In this document: piece after piece, positions 10,780-23,117 of the stretch
How positions within the stretch are numbered: the first letter of the stretch is position 1
Layout of the letters: each line of letters starts with the position of its first letter
Notes under the pieces: model-generated
Databases searched by the model: none
Told to the model about the DNA's origin: nothing
The model's input: only the letters and a program-made list of their open reading frames with translations
Position numbers and translations under genes: made by a program
Assembly: GCA_944472155.2 (NCBI GenBank)
Contig: OX235271.1
Location: forward strand, 106,591,256 to 106,655,255
From: Trichobilharzia szidati
Taxonomy: Eukaryota > Platyhelminthes > Trematoda > Strigeidida > Schistosomatidae
DNA length: 64,000 bases
Reading direction: 5' to 3'

Positions 10780-10885
10780 TGACCAGAAGTGGAATTCAGG
10801 ATGTTCTTTCTGTCCTGTTTTGGACTAATAATTAGTATTTTCCCGCTCTTCGGGACCAAATGTTCCTCCTGAATTCCAATTCTAG
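10780..10885. repeat. Sm-alpha-like hammerhead remnant, palindromic
   Basis: A minus-strand motif at 10789-10840 (TTAGTCC, CAGGACAGAAAG, CATCCTGAATTCC) is followed by a plus-strand half (GGGACCAAATGTTCC, CTCCTGAATTCCA). The outer arms TGGAATTCAGG and CCTGAATTCCA are perfect inverted repeats. The cores are decayed. Confidence 0.55.
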
Positions 10886-10960
10886 CCATCATCACTCTGG
10901 CATTTGCAAGTTTGTAATCGTACTGAGGCTCTGGCTTAAGGAACCGACGTGCTAAAATCG

Positions 10961-11864
10961 GGTCTATCAGTTAGATACAGAAATATCCAAGGGAAATCGT
11001 GAGTATGAATTAATTTCAAATTATAAATTGTGCTTTGAAATAATATAAGGCAAGGAAAACAAGTGTTTAGCAATATACATAAGTTAAGTCTCGAGGGGAA
11101 ACTACTTTTAGAATTTATTATGTCGTTTTAGTGATAACAGAATGTAAACAAACTGGAGCAGGTGTTTATCATCTGACTGTTCATGTGCCTGATAAGCATT
11201 TCATCTGTGTTATGCTTTTTCTGAGATAGGGATTAATTTAATTCTCTTAAAATATTCTACTTTATACTAGCGTTTAATTCTTTTTCTCTATGCTTAAGGC
11301 TTTTTTATTTGTTTTTATATACACAGATATCGAAGAACTTTCATTGTTGTTATTTTCTTCATTACAGAGTGTCAATTGAGGTAAATTTATGCAACACATG
11401 AAGTCAGAAGCATATAACAGTGTTGTGTTAGACTTAAAGCTGTAACTCTGATTCGTGTTATTAAGATCTGTTAATCACAGTTGTATGCTTTATATTACTT
11501 CCTGTTTTTTAAATAAGCTCAATACATATGTTCATTTGATATCACCACTATATTCTTCATCCCTTGTATTCCGAACAGAATTTAAGGCTTCAGCAGAACA
11601 ACCCTATTTCACTCTCCTCCGTGCTGTTTTTTAGCTGGCTCCATGACTGCCTACAGGCTTTCCTTTTCAAGTGTTATAAAAAGAAGTCACTTTGCCCTTG
11701 TGTCCCGCTCAGTGCTGCTCAGGTAAGTGACGAAAGTGACTTTAGTAAATTTTTCCCAGTGATGTGTTCATTGACTCATCTGCTAGTTCGTCGGTTTTCG
11801 CCTGTATATCTGTTAAACTGTGGGGCGTAAGAAATAAATCATTTGAGAAATCCAGATATTTTGT
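10961..11864. other. No gene recognised
   Basis: An 88-codon plus-strand open frame at 11564-11830 has no family motif and no convincing splice sites. Confidence 0.4.
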
Positions 11865-12090
11865 TCAGTCTCATGTATGACCGTCTTCTGTCTTCCTAGG
11901 ATCAGTCACGTGCTTTATTCCACCACAGTGATAAAGGTCACTGGTGATAGTAGACAGCCTTGTCTTACTCTTGTCTCCACCATGTTTGTGTTGTGTGAGA
12001 ACGCTGGACATATGAGTTGATAGTGAAGATTTCTGAAGTATCTCATATTAGGATGCCAATCATTCATCCGTTTGTTAGTGATTTACATCT
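11865..12090 (-). pseudogene. RTE-type LINE reverse transcriptase fragment (central RT)
   Basis: The minus strand reads MRYFRNLHYQLICPAFSHNT followed by NMVETRVRQGCLLSPVTF and a stop. VRQGCLLSP is the highly conserved RT motif before the catalytic aspartates in RTE elements, where the usual text is TGVRQGCLLSPFLF. The fragment is short and closed by stops on both sides. Confidence 0.75.
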
Positions 12091-14049
12091 TCGATGCCTA
12101 CTCATATAACGAAACAAGCGTTTCATATTGTAAATAGGATACTTTTGCAATATTTTAAACTTTATAACCGCCATGTTGGCGGGAATGATTAGCTGTGTGA
12201 AAATCATTTATGTGGAGATCGTTTAAATTATTTCGCTAGTTAGTTTATCTTCCTATTTGTGAACAATTAACTTGTAATATGTAGGTCTTCGGTGTTAATT
12301 AGTCGTATTTGTTATAGTATTATCATTAACTTGGATACTTAGCTAATTTGAGCATAGTGAAATGTGGTAGCAAACACTTAAGTTATATAAATTCGCATAT
12401 TTCATTGTAAGAAATAGTAGATGAAAGCCATTAGCCATCAAAAAGTTCAGATTTATTTGGCATTCACCATTATAGGGAAACACCAGTGATTTATTGAATC
12501 CCAATAAATATCAGCCTTAAAGGAGTATTCTCATCGCAGCTGCACTTGCTTGTATATCATCGAGACAATACAATAAAGCAATCTCCATTAGAAGGAAGTC
12601 ACGGTGAGGACATTCTGTGTTTCAGTAATATCATTCTAAGCAGAATAAAAGTGACAACTGGGTGAATATAATGACATTTATCACCTACTGGAATAATATT
12701 TGGTCGAATCCTAAAGATCTTACTGCTAAGCAATTCACACAGAGTTGATAGTTATCCTTCAAATACGATGAAGTAATACAACACTTGCTACTGAATTAAT
12801 TTCAGCTATTTTTGGGGATTGAGGAATTTAAGCCGCCAAATCATATGACTGAAAATTTCATGCCATTTGCTGCTAGCTATACTGTTTTTGAGCGTCTAAC
12901 GATACGTAGTAGTTTTTTGTGAAGTAATTTCGAATGGTACAGTTATCGGACATCGTCTCTTAGTTCAGTTTTTTTCACTGCTGGCACTATATAAGTTAAC
13001 AGGTAGAGCAGTAGTGTTGTAAAAATTTAAGCTTCTACTTCTTAAATATTTCCCAGCACATCCTTATTGAAAAAAGTAAATCAACATTAACAACCGCTTT
13101 GCAACAAGACGATTTTAGCGTAACCTCCTGATTGATATTTTATGTTCCAGTATTATACTGAACATTTAATATGCTAAACAAGTTATGCTTTTAAGGAAAC
13201 TGTTAGCATTTCTTATGCTCATTATATGTTAATTATGGTAGAATACGAACGAAAATTATGTGTTAAAAACTGCACTTGAGGCTATACGATTCAAACTTGT
13301 TAATAGTATTTACATAAAGCCCAAAAAGCAAAAATTATTAAGATGGATGACAAAAATAGTGCCATCTGAAATGAGCTAAGTTAACGAAATATACCCATTT
13401 ATTAATCAGTATTTTTCAACGATTTCATTTTCTAGTTTAAAATGTATTTATATCACGTAAAAAGGCAGTTGGTAATGCTAAAATTTTCTCAGTCAAGATA
13501 TATATATATATTTATACGTGATAAAAAAGATCTAACATGATTTTATAAGAAGTAGAGTCGAAGTGGATGAATTATAGGATTATGAAAGATTATTATAAAT
13601 AACCGGATTTACAATTAATGGTGATGATAATAATAGTGAGAGCTAAGATAAAGTTAAGTGGATTGAAATAAACTGGAAAAAGCACTGCTATGATCAAGGT
13701 ACAGAAAGGGGTTTAAAAACACTTTTGAGTATGCAGTTTAGATTTTCATTCATTTACAGCTAGTGATTAAGCTATATATCGATAATAAAATGGCGGGCTT
13801 TTTTAGTACTATGAATGAATCACATAAAGGTAAGTAGTTTGAATTAGAATGTTCACAAACAGAAGACTTCATTACCGACCAATGTGGTTAGTGTTCAACT
13901 TCACATCTCAAGAGAATGTACTTAGAGCTTCCACAGAGGAATGTGAAAAAGTAGATGAACATAGATGTGAATGTAATTGTAAACCACCATTCACACACTG
14001 TTAAATTATATTCTGGCTAAAGAATACCATATGTAGGACAGTGGTACAC
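12091..14049. other. No gene recognised; AT microsatellite near 13498-13513
   Basis: No open frame above 60 codons and no shared repeat was seen. Confidence 0.5.
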
Positions 14050-14440
14050 AAAATGCTTCAGATATACTTGGATAGAGTACTTTTGAGTACTCCAAAAGCA
14101 TTGCCACCTTTGAATGCAAAACTCATAATTAGTGTACTCTTTAGCACTGTTAATTATTTTCTTCTGCAAATCTTCTAGGACGTTCATTATTTAAGAGCAT
14201 AATGTGAAAGTTTTCGAGAAGATATCTAATATAACTTTAGATTTGATTAGCACAAATATAGAACATAGAAATGGGGTTCCTCTTTCTGCCTAGTGGTATC
14301 CAGCTATTGTGTGCAGCCCTTTAAAGGCCAGTCTCCGAAAAATTGATCTTTGCAATGGATAGTCACATCTTGTGTTTGGCATAACATCTAAGAAACGAAA
14401 TGGTAAATTTGACATTCTTCCAATTGTAAAACGTATTAAC
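14050..14440 (-). pseudogene. Penelope-like element P4, decayed RT fragment
   Basis: The minus strand reads LPFRFLDVMPNTRCDYPLQ and RSIFRRLAFKGLHT, then a stop. A little further it reads LNNERPRRFAEEN. This follows the PLE order FHFLD-, RSI-RKPTW-GQY and NGYP--FI seen in P1. Several stops and frameshifts make it a fossil. Confidence 0.6.
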
Positions 14441-15130
14441 TGAAAACCACAGATAGGTTGAATGGAAGGCCAACAAATGGACAGTTTTGATCACAAAATG
14501 TTCATGTTATTAGAATTATTGTAATCACGTAATTAACAGGTCGTTAAGTATTAAATGTAGAGCATATATGCGTACACAGAAACAGAGAGAGTAACTAAAG
14601 AGAGAGTAAAATCACATGCTGATCGATCATATAAGTTCCATCAATCCCACTGAAGGAGTCAAAAGCATCAAAAGGACTGTGTCTACAAACGTTTGGTCTT
14701 ATTGGTTCAGGAGATTTAGCAACTCATCTCCCCATAGAGTAGTAAGACAAGTTTGGCAACAAAATACAAAGGAAGTTGAAGTAGGTTGATACCCTATAAC
14801 AGAGATTATGTAAGGATTCAGACTAAATGCACCTCGTACTACTACCATTCAGAGTAATGTCCAACCGTGGAAAAACACCAAACCACCATATTAGAAAATC
14901 CAAAATGTAGATTCACAAGACCTTTTATTAAGTAGTAAAGGTTGTTACTGGAGCATGAAAAGAATCAACATGGAATCAGTTAAATCACATGCTGCTCAGT
15001 GACTTTAGACTTGCATTATCATGCAATTAATGAGGACTTAAGACTTACTGGATTAGATTTCGTAACACGGAACCTCTATATGTAGGTTAAAATTTATAAC
15101 TAAATCTTTGTTTTCATGTTTTTCCCACTC
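14441..15130. other. No gene recognised
   Basis: No motif or shared repeat noted. Confidence 0.4.
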
Positions 15131-15333
15131 ATTTGCGTTCCCAGTGGAACATAGGGCTCCAAGATTGAGGTGTGAGCTTTTAGTAGCAGTTGTGTACTTC
15201 ACCCCCAACCTTCTCTGTCTTCATGTATTACATCAGCAAATAAACTAAGAGAGGCTTGTGAGTGTGTTGGCTAGGAATCGAATCCCGAATCACATTTGTT
15301 GCATTTGCATTCTACTGCTGAACCTCTGACGTA
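15131..15333 (-). mobile_element. SINE family B, copy B2, old
   Basis: The tail hairpin GTTCCACTGGGAAC-like segment lies at the left end. The box-B-like GGATTCGATTCC (minus strand, near 15278) and a diverged head lie at the right. Divergence from B5 is high and no target duplication was found. Confidence 0.7.
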
Positions 15334-16185
15334 ACTTCGTTCGCGTAAAACTGCTAAATTTCGAATTATTGCCATTTCTGTTTATCAGTATTAGCTTTCA
15401 CCCCTGTCTGTATTTTTTTAACCATTGTTTAGATACGCATGAATTTAAATATTGAAGATAAACACACAGATATATATTTGTTTGCTGTATTTCCTGTTTT
15501 TGACTTCGTTTCAGACAGTATCATATTGCATGACCATTCATTAGATTTTTATCGCCATATATATGTGTATGTGATTAGTCCTATATTTAGTGAGTGAAGA
15601 AAATATCGCCTGACCATATATCTTCTTGCATAACAGTTCTTTATTTTGATACATTAATATCAGTGATTTTTATCTCACTATCACTATTTAAAGCGATTAT
15701 ATGATAGGGAACTTTAGTTTGGGCTTATTTATGATTCTGAAATGCAACCTAAAATAACAGCAGTAGTGGGATTCGCATGCAGCATTTGTGTATCCAATCA
15801 CATACGTGTATAGACGATGTCAATCCATCTCTAACTAACTAATAAATACCCATGATCACATTTCTTCAGCACGTCATTGTGTTGATAATGATGGTAGCTT
15901 TGGGAGTTTTAAATAAATAAACTCACAAAAATATCCGTTAATTTTGTGCAGGGATATGAAATTCAGGCGCAAAGCTTCATATTTTTCTATTAAAAAACAG
16001 TCGATTCGAAGGTTTTACATAAGTATACCTTTGAAATCTAAACCTTTTTCCATCAAGTCCCCAAGTGTTCTTCACAGTTTTGGACAACTCCTTCTGATAA
16101 ATAAAAAGAATAAAAAGAGGGACCTTTAATTTGTGGTTGAAGGTTAAGTTGAAGTGTTTTCTTCCCTTAAGAACCATTTAACCAC
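15334..16185. other. No gene recognised
   Basis: Overlapping 61- and 66-codon frames near 15944-16177 on opposite strands carry no recognisable motif. Confidence 0.4.
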
Positions 16186-16195
16186 TTCTTGTTAC

Positions 16196-16449
16196 GTTTT
16201 CTTTATTTTTATTTTTTATGTTCGTTTACGTTCCAAGTGGAACATAGGGCTTCAAGCTAGAGCTTCGAGATCTCGGAAGCAGTGGTATTTATTTTTACCG
16301 GATGGAGTTGCTAGCCTCACGCCGAAACTTCCCTCTTCATCAGTTTTATGCTGGCTTAGTGAAGTAGGGGAGTGAGCCGCCCGGGGATCCAACCCTGGAC
16401 CACATGCGTGGTTGGTGAGCATTCTATCGCTGTGCCACCGACGCACCAA
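16196..16449 (-). mobile_element. SINE family B, copy B3, with target-site duplication
   Basis: Minus strand: tRNA-like head GTGCGTCGGTGGCACAGCG, box-B-like GGGTTGGATCCCC, body, hairpin GTTCCACTTGGAAC and A-rich tail. A 10-bp duplication TTCTTGTTAC lies at 16186-16195 and 16450-16459, separated from the 3' hairpin by a T-rich (A-rich on the minus strand) tail. Confidence 0.8.
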
Positions 16450-16459
16450 TTCTTGTTAC

Positions 16460-18430
16460 ACTTTTCGCTTGTTTTCATTGGTTGAAGAATCCAAACTTTG
16501 TTCTAATACCAGCACTTTCTTGAGGTCGAATGTACATCAGTTTTATTATTTTCTTTATTATATGGACCTAGTAACACTTTGGAATTGCATAACGCAATTA
16601 ATTATCATCTTTTTTTTATCACTACTTTGTAATTCAGCTTTTACCACTAATTCATTGTCCAATATCATTTTTGCACAAACTAAGTGTCTTAAACTGTTGA
16701 TGAGCGTATTATCAGTGATCGAATAAAGGTTTCTTCACAATGCATTTGTCAGTTGTGCTTTTATTGAATATCTTATTATTCATATATATATATATACTGT
16801 TAAGTTCAGTTTTAAACACTGGAACTCACAACTACCGCTTATTTGTATTCACACATATTTTCTCGACTTCAGTTTTGCCTTTCATCCAATTTTTATTATT
16901 CACTACGCCGAGTAAATTGTCTTCAATTAAATTTCAAATTCCGGTGTAAGTACCCTTAGTATTATAATATATAGTATTAAAAGACTTGGTCTCAAGTGTT
17001 TGATTCTCCTACAACTTATTTGTCGATATTCGCATTCATTTTTGTCACATTTTCCTATGTCAGTTTTATAGTACATATTACTAATGATAAAATAGGAATC
17101 ATCGATAATTATTGTCGCTAAATTCTGCTTTAAAAGAAAATAATATTAACATTCTAAAAGTGGTACGTCATTTTGTCTCACTTATTTTTTTTCCAACTAC
17201 TGAATGCATGATAAGCATTGAATTTCAAGTCTTTGTATCTTAAATTTCCAAGGAATGTCTCAAATTTAGCTGGTTTTAGTTTTATATGCATAGACATTAC
17301 TCTTCTCGTGTAAACACTGAAATCACATTATTCTTTGTGAGACAGATGTTCCATGTGTAACTTATTTATCTTTTATCTCATGCCCTGATCGATAAACTTG
17401 CCTTAAAATAGTTTCTGTAGGAACAGAAAGAAGTTTTAGAGGAAACACTCCAGGAAATTCATTGTGATAAGCAGTAGAAAAGACTGACTGGAATGTTTAT
17501 ATATATTGCCTGTTTTTTTATGAGTCTGTTTTATAGACACAGATCTAGTAATGTTAATCGAATAATTAAATAAAAACTTTATTTGATCATCAATTTTTAC
17601 ACTACTTACTTCATCATATTTTATATATACACTTCCTTACATTCTTGCTTTTTATTCAAAACTCAGTTATTCTAGCAGTGTTTTGTTTTGTTTAATATTC
17701 CTATCGTCTGTTGCCTTATGTGATAATTATTTTTGTAGGCTTTTGTAGAAAAAAACTGTGAAAATATCAAACGTATTCGGACAATTATTACTAATTCTTT
17801 CAAATTTATCAACGTTACTGAATGAATGAATGAATTCTAGAGGGCTTCCGTAAATTAAGGATAATAGAAAATAACGCTTATCATAAAATATGTAGCGTAG
17901 TTATAAAGTACATACACTTTCTAGTTGTAGGTACATACATACGGGTTCTCATTGAGGTATCTGCCAACCCTATAAGTCTTTTGTACTGATATCTCTTTAA
18001 TAAACTTTCGCCAGTTGTTCTCAAAATTGGAAATACGCGATGTTTTTAAATAGCTTCATTTTCCCTGGTTTTGAAGTTTACCAATTAGTCTATTTTTTGG
18101 GTCTGTTATATTCGTGTATACATTTGACAAGAAATCATAAACTAAGAAGAATTTTTGTGAGTTCGCTTATTACTTCAATAGCATTTCTATCACCGACTAT
18201 TAATTACTACAAGGCGTTTTCAGTTTGGTAACAATAAAGACTTCATTTTCGATTAATTAGAAAATTACCATGGGGACTTTTCATCTCTACTTGTATTGAA
18301 ATGTTAGTTGAGATTCATTGTTCTGCAGTGTCACTCAACATGACATTTTACAATTAGCAAAACTGTTGAATAATCGATGTCAAGTGGAATTTGAGCGCTG
18401 AAGTTAAAATGCTTGACATATTGTTATGTT
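16460..18430. other. No gene recognised; AT microsatellite 16782-16796
   Basis: Open frames at 16412-16726, 16740-16949 and 18040-18231 are hydrophobic translations of T-rich DNA. They lack family motifs and codon pattern. Confidence 0.5.
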
Positions 18431-18832
18431 GGTTGGAGGGTTTCATCATGAGCTGACATCAGTTACAGAACCATTGAAAAACAGGGATTACTGGACAGCT
18501 GTTTCGTCAGACCAGTTTGGGACTCCTTAGCAGTACGCACTCACCGTCAGGGTTTGAACCCAGGATCTTCTGGTTACAAGGCGAGCTCGTAGACCATTAA
18601 GCCATCGGGACTCGATCCAATGGCCAGCTCATGAATTCTAGCTTCTGCCAGTTCATGACATAGCGTGAGCACTTAGTAATATCGTCTTCAATGATTAATT
18701 GTCCTCACCTTCCACTCATTATAATTTTAGGTAACTGCCTGAATAGGGCCAGTCGCTAGTGAGCGTCAGGTCATTTATGAAGTATTGGTCCGTAGGGATT
18801 TTGTTCGATTGGTTGAAGGATTTCGTCATGAA
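18431..18832 (-). mobile_element. SINE family A, copy A2
   Basis: Minus strand: box-A-like TGGCTTAATGGTCTACGAGC, box-B-like GGGTTCAAACCCTG, a decayed hammerhead (CTAAGGA in place of CTGANGA; GAAA and GTC kept) and the family tail. The part 18725-18832 repeats the tail-leader junction seen at 55033-55090. Copy A3 follows head to head. Confidence 0.7.
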
Positions 18833-19112
18833 GGCACAGCAGGTTGAAGGTGAGGACAGTCACTCACCGAAGACACTGCGAAGTGGTCGCTCTATTTCGT
18901 GAATTGGCTTAGTGGTCTATGAGCTTACCTTGTAACCGAAGGCCCTGGGTTCGAACCCTGACAGTGAGTGCGTACTGCTGAGAAATCACAAATCGCGACG
19001 AAACGGCTGTCCATTACTCCCAGCTGGTTTTCCAATGGTTCTCTAACCGATGTCAGCTCAGGATGAAATCCTCGAACCAATCAAACAAAATCCCTACCAA
19101 CTTATACCTGAT
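18833..19112 (+). mobile_element. SINE family A, copy A3, inverted relative to A2
   Basis: Leader (GTGAGGACAGTCACTCACCG), box-A-like TGGCTTAGTGGTCTATGAGC, box-B-like GGGTTCGAACCCTG, a damaged hammerhead (CTGAGAA; GACGAAAC and GTC^CA kept) and the tail CCAATCAAACAAAATCCCTA. A2 and A3 form a diverging pair. Confidence 0.75.
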
Positions 19113-19395
19113 AATCCAGATTTTGCAGTTATCTGGTATAGGCGTTGCATCATTTCGACTGCACGTGTTTCGTGTTGATTTGATGAACAAAGATTCGGTG
19201 AATAACTTACCTCTCCACCCAACTATGTTACTTTTTAATACTTTTACCATTTTTCTACCCAACTGTGTGATTACATTTAAGTGAATTCATCGCAGTGACT
19301 AGCTACTGTAGTATAGCTAAGCGCAGAGAAATGTTTACTACTGAATCTTTGTCCATCACTGTGTGTTATATCGAATAAACTTATCCAATATGGTA
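19113..19395. repeat. Dispersed module D2, copy 1 (rearranged)
   Basis: Bases 19119-19235 resemble the reverse complement of 52017-52135. Bases 19350-19395 (CACTGTGTGTTATATCGAAT) match 52260-52300 in direct orientation. The module adjoins family A copies at both places. Confidence 0.5.
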
Positions 19396-20187
19396 TTAAG
19401 TTTAAGGAGGCAAATTAGCTTCAGTGGTGAATAATCCATGGCTAACATTGTCCCAAATGAACGTCAGTCAGTTTTGACAGATAATAAATCATTTCATGGG
19501 AAAATTACCTGAATAATAAAATCAATCAGCCCATTAAATAAAAGCTCTGTGTACGTTAGAATTGTTATTTAATTTCGGTTGGTTTTGACACATGGCTAAG
19601 ACAGTAGTGATGACCTTAGCATGTATAATGCTACTTAAAAAATTAGGGGCTTTTTCGTTCATTCTTCCAATGTCCTTAAATTTTAGGGTTATTAAGGAAT
19701 ATTATTTCTAGTCATTAGTCAGTGAATTTGTACGTGTGAGCAAAGATAGACTGTGTGAATTAATTCATTCAGTTTGTATTATCTGACTAATATAGTTGAA
19801 TATAATAACAAACGAACAAACTGAGGATGAGTAGTAAGAGCAGTTAAACGAGGTCTTTATACATCCGTAAAGCGATATACAGATCTTATATAACTTAGCA
19901 TAGGACAGATTTTCAGTTCATAGTACTTTTTAGTCACCCTACATCAGTCACACGCATCTGACGCAAACCCATTCTGTAATGCATCTTCCACTGATCTTTA
20001 AAGTAGAATAACAGTTGTTATTGAATATATCACATAAATCCTTTAAAAGAAAACAGTATCTAAGAGAATTACAAAAAAAACTGATGAGTGGAACTTGACA
20101 TATCAGTTTCATTTCTTCAATTATCTAAGAGTTATTATTATACAAGGTTAAGGAAGTAACTGAATAGTCCTGAAAGTATTCGGAAAT
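19396..20187. other. No gene recognised
   Basis: No motif or shared repeat noted. Confidence 0.4.
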
Positions 20188-20382
20188 AGCCGAGTCGTCT
20201 ACGAGCTTGCCTTGTTACTGGGAAGTTCTGGGTTTGAAACCCAGTGGGTGCGTATTACCGATGAGTCCCAAACTAGGACGAAACAGCTGTCCAGTACTCC
20301 CTGTTGGTTTTCAATGGTTCTGTCACTAATATCAATCCATGGGAAAATTTGAAGAACAAATCAAATCCCTACAAACCAACTC
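20188..20382 (+). mobile_element. SINE family A, copy A4, near-intact hammerhead
   Basis: The box-B-like GGGTTTGAAACCCAG is followed by a hammerhead at 20252-20297: GTATTA, CCGATGA (one core base changed from CTGATGA), GTCC/GGAC with loop CAAACTA, GAAA, CAGCTGTC and CAGTAC. The tail ends AAATCCCTACAAACCAACTC. The box A region is truncated. Confidence 0.75.
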
Positions 20383-22540
20383 TTGGGAATTAACATACAG
20401 TGAATTTGTTTTCTTCAGACAGGTAATACCTTCTATTTTATATTTACATATAAGAAAAATGTATATTTCAGAAATCTGATACAGTTAAATAAGAATAGAG
20501 ATGAGAATTCATGCTTTGATGTGATAATGTCAAGTTGGCAATTACGTCAAACATTAAGATTAACTTGTTCAAACCATTCAACTAAGAAAGGAAATTTCAT
20601 ATCATAGTAATTTGTTTCTTTGAAAATTGTTACCCACGCAATTTCACCTTCCAGCAAAAGAAGCTAATAAAGATTTCTAATTCATAAATAACTACTAATT
20701 TTTTATTTGTTTTTTTTCGAGTAGAATTAAAAACAATTATTTGCATAATATAATGTGATATGTTTTTTGTCATGAGAAACCTCAGGAAAAAAGTGTAGAT
20801 CACCTCGTGTTTGTCTGTCATCATTTTTATGTTATCTTCAAGAGGCATAAGAATCCGATTTTCCCTTTTTAGTCTTATTACCATTGTACTGAAAACCCAA
20901 TGTTTACTTGAGTAACTGGAACCAAATTATGCACAAATACCGATGTAATATTTTAGAAGGCGAACTAAAATTCGAGCGAAAATAAACTGCAGAAATTGTG
21001 CTGCCAAATTTAAATTTACTTTTTATACCAAATGACTCAAAATTTGCTTTTACAATGCTTGGTCTGCTTGATAGGAGTATAAAACAAGTGTAATTATGGT
21101 GCATGGGTGCGACAAACAGTATCATTTTCCTGATAACAGATGCATACACATAGGTATTCACACCACAGAAAATAATGGAATCAGCAGACATGTAACTTCA
21201 ATGACCTCTGTCCTATAAATTATAAGAAAGATTTAATTAAGGAACCTTACAACCTGGGGCCTGATTTCTTCTCAATAGTGAGTCTTGCAGAAGAAAATAA
21301 CGAAAATGTTGTTAGAATTAGGGCAGTTGGAATGCATCTATTGATAAATATGATGGGATAGATTCCAGAAAGAACGAAAGTATCTACTTAATGTGTTATT
21401 ATCATATATACATACGAATTAATATGTGTGGCTGCAGACTGAAAATACACTGGATGAACGGATAGGAGGGTTTGCGTTGTATCTGTAAACATTTCTCAAG
21501 GAATTTACATTTAAACAATGAGCAAGCCTTCATAGTTGCTATCAGTCGTTATTCAGTAAACACTGAACATTTTATTTCATGAAACTAATAGTAATAGTTG
21601 ATTGAGCCTAGAAAATATCTTCATATACCCCGTGTTCAATAAGAAAATATCCACTTTCCTGACAAAAACTCCAAGCAAAGTAAAAAATAAACAGTATGAC
21701 ATCTGGTTATTGTTTTTTCTTAAGTTAAGGCTAGTGTATATCTCTTTTATTACTGTTCGTCCAGATCTTTTACAAAACATGTACAGCAATCTGTCGAAAA
21801 AAATATTTAAAAGTATATACTAATATAGATTATTATTTGAGACTGTAAACGAAGTGTTCAAATAATACGACATACAGTAAATTATTTTGAAAGTCTAAAT
21901 TAAGAAGCCTAGTTGTTTAGGCAGGCCATCATCATCAGACATACCAAATGCACTTCAACTAAGTAGTTTGAATGGAGATTTAATGTCTTTGTGTTTTTCT
22001 GAAGCAGAAATTTATGCATTCAAAAAGGCGTCAATCTTCCACATGTTGGCTTTTATTTTTTTGTATGCGTTATGTCCACTTTTACAAAATCACTTCACAA
22101 TCTTTATTAGTTGTTTTAGTACTTTAATTTTTAACCTTAATACTTCACTTCTACAAATATTATTTTTTTATTTTGAATGCTCTAATTTCCAATTTTCTAA
22201 CATATGTCGTTAATTTTCTGCCTACTGAAGACATTCATCATTATTTGTTATCAGACTGCACTTCTTAATTCTAGGATATTCGTTAATTGTATTTGTGTTA
22301 CGAACAGCTTATCAACATTAACTGAAGTTTTATTCATTCGATTCCACCATTTCAGGTTACATAAAATTATTATCTTACTAAATAGAGGTCGTCGAAATAG
22401 AATATATGACTTTGTTTTAACCTAATAATGTATTTCTCATCGGCTGATTATCTTGTGCCGAAGTGTTCGTTTTCTTCTGAAAAATTGGCTTTTAGTACAG
22501 AAAGTTCAATGATGGCTGACGATTAACATGTCACTCGATG
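20383..22540. other. No gene recognised
   Basis: Several 70-95 codon frames (20630-20884, 20904-21191, 21968-22425) are AT-rich and without motifs. Confidence 0.45.
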
Positions 22541-22810
22541 GATAGTGACTAGCAGTGGAATCCAGGATACTCATTCCGTCACTGGAAATGCAGGTATATC
22601 CAGGTGATGAGTCCTAAATAGAACAAAATGCACACCCTGGATTTCGCTTCTAGTTACCATATACCAAGTGATAAGTTAATAGTTTAACATCATCGAAGCG
22701 TCCCTACCAGGAACCAATATGTCAGCATGGACCGAAAATTTCGGTCCAGTATAATCAATCAACGTGAAACACAAAATTTAATTAAGAGAAATCATAATTT
22801 ATTTCATTCA
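22541..22810 (+). mobile_element. Sm-alpha-like hammerhead SINE, copy 2
   Basis: The hammerhead-like segment at 22594-22644 reads ATATCCAG, GTGATGA, GTCCTAAATAGAAC, AAAATGCACAC and CCTGGAT. Helix I (ATCCAG/CTGGAT) and helix II are recognisable, but C3 and the GAAA box are mutated. The downstream 22700-22790 block is shared with 9240-9330. Confidence 0.7.
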
Positions 22811-22844
22811 GTTTTAGATTTCCTCGTCGATTGATTGGACTGAA

Positions 22845-23117
22845 GTGCTCGGTCTCAGGTTGACATGCCGGCTTCTTGTGCAGATGCTTCGACGATGTCT
22901 GGGCATGTAATTAGAAGTTAATTTGGGACTGGTCCACTGAATGTACCTGCATTCCCCAGTGAGTGATGATGTTCCCACGGAGGCTTGAACCCAGTGCCAT
23001 AGGTACATCCAGATGACTAGTTCCAAATAGGAAGAAATGCGCATCCTTGATTCCACTGCTAGTCACCATCCACCAATTAACTTCTAATTACATGCCCAGA
23101 CATCGTAGAAGCAAATG
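22845..23117 (+). mobile_element. Sm-alpha-like hammerhead SINE, copy 3, inside an inverted repeat
   Basis: The plus-strand hammerhead-like segment 23001-23055 reads GGTACATCCAG, ATGACTAG, TTCCAAATAGGAAGAAA, TGCGCATC and CTTGATTCC. A diverged box B (GGCTTGAACCCAG) lies just upstream. The whole is bracketed by a 38-bp inverted repeat, 22886-22924 and 23075-23112 (GCTTCGACGATGTCTGGGCA in one arm). Confidence 0.65.

Noticed and set aside
16412..16726. A 104-residue membrane protein
   Set aside because: Hydrophobicity comes from T-rich sequence; the first part overlaps SINE B3.
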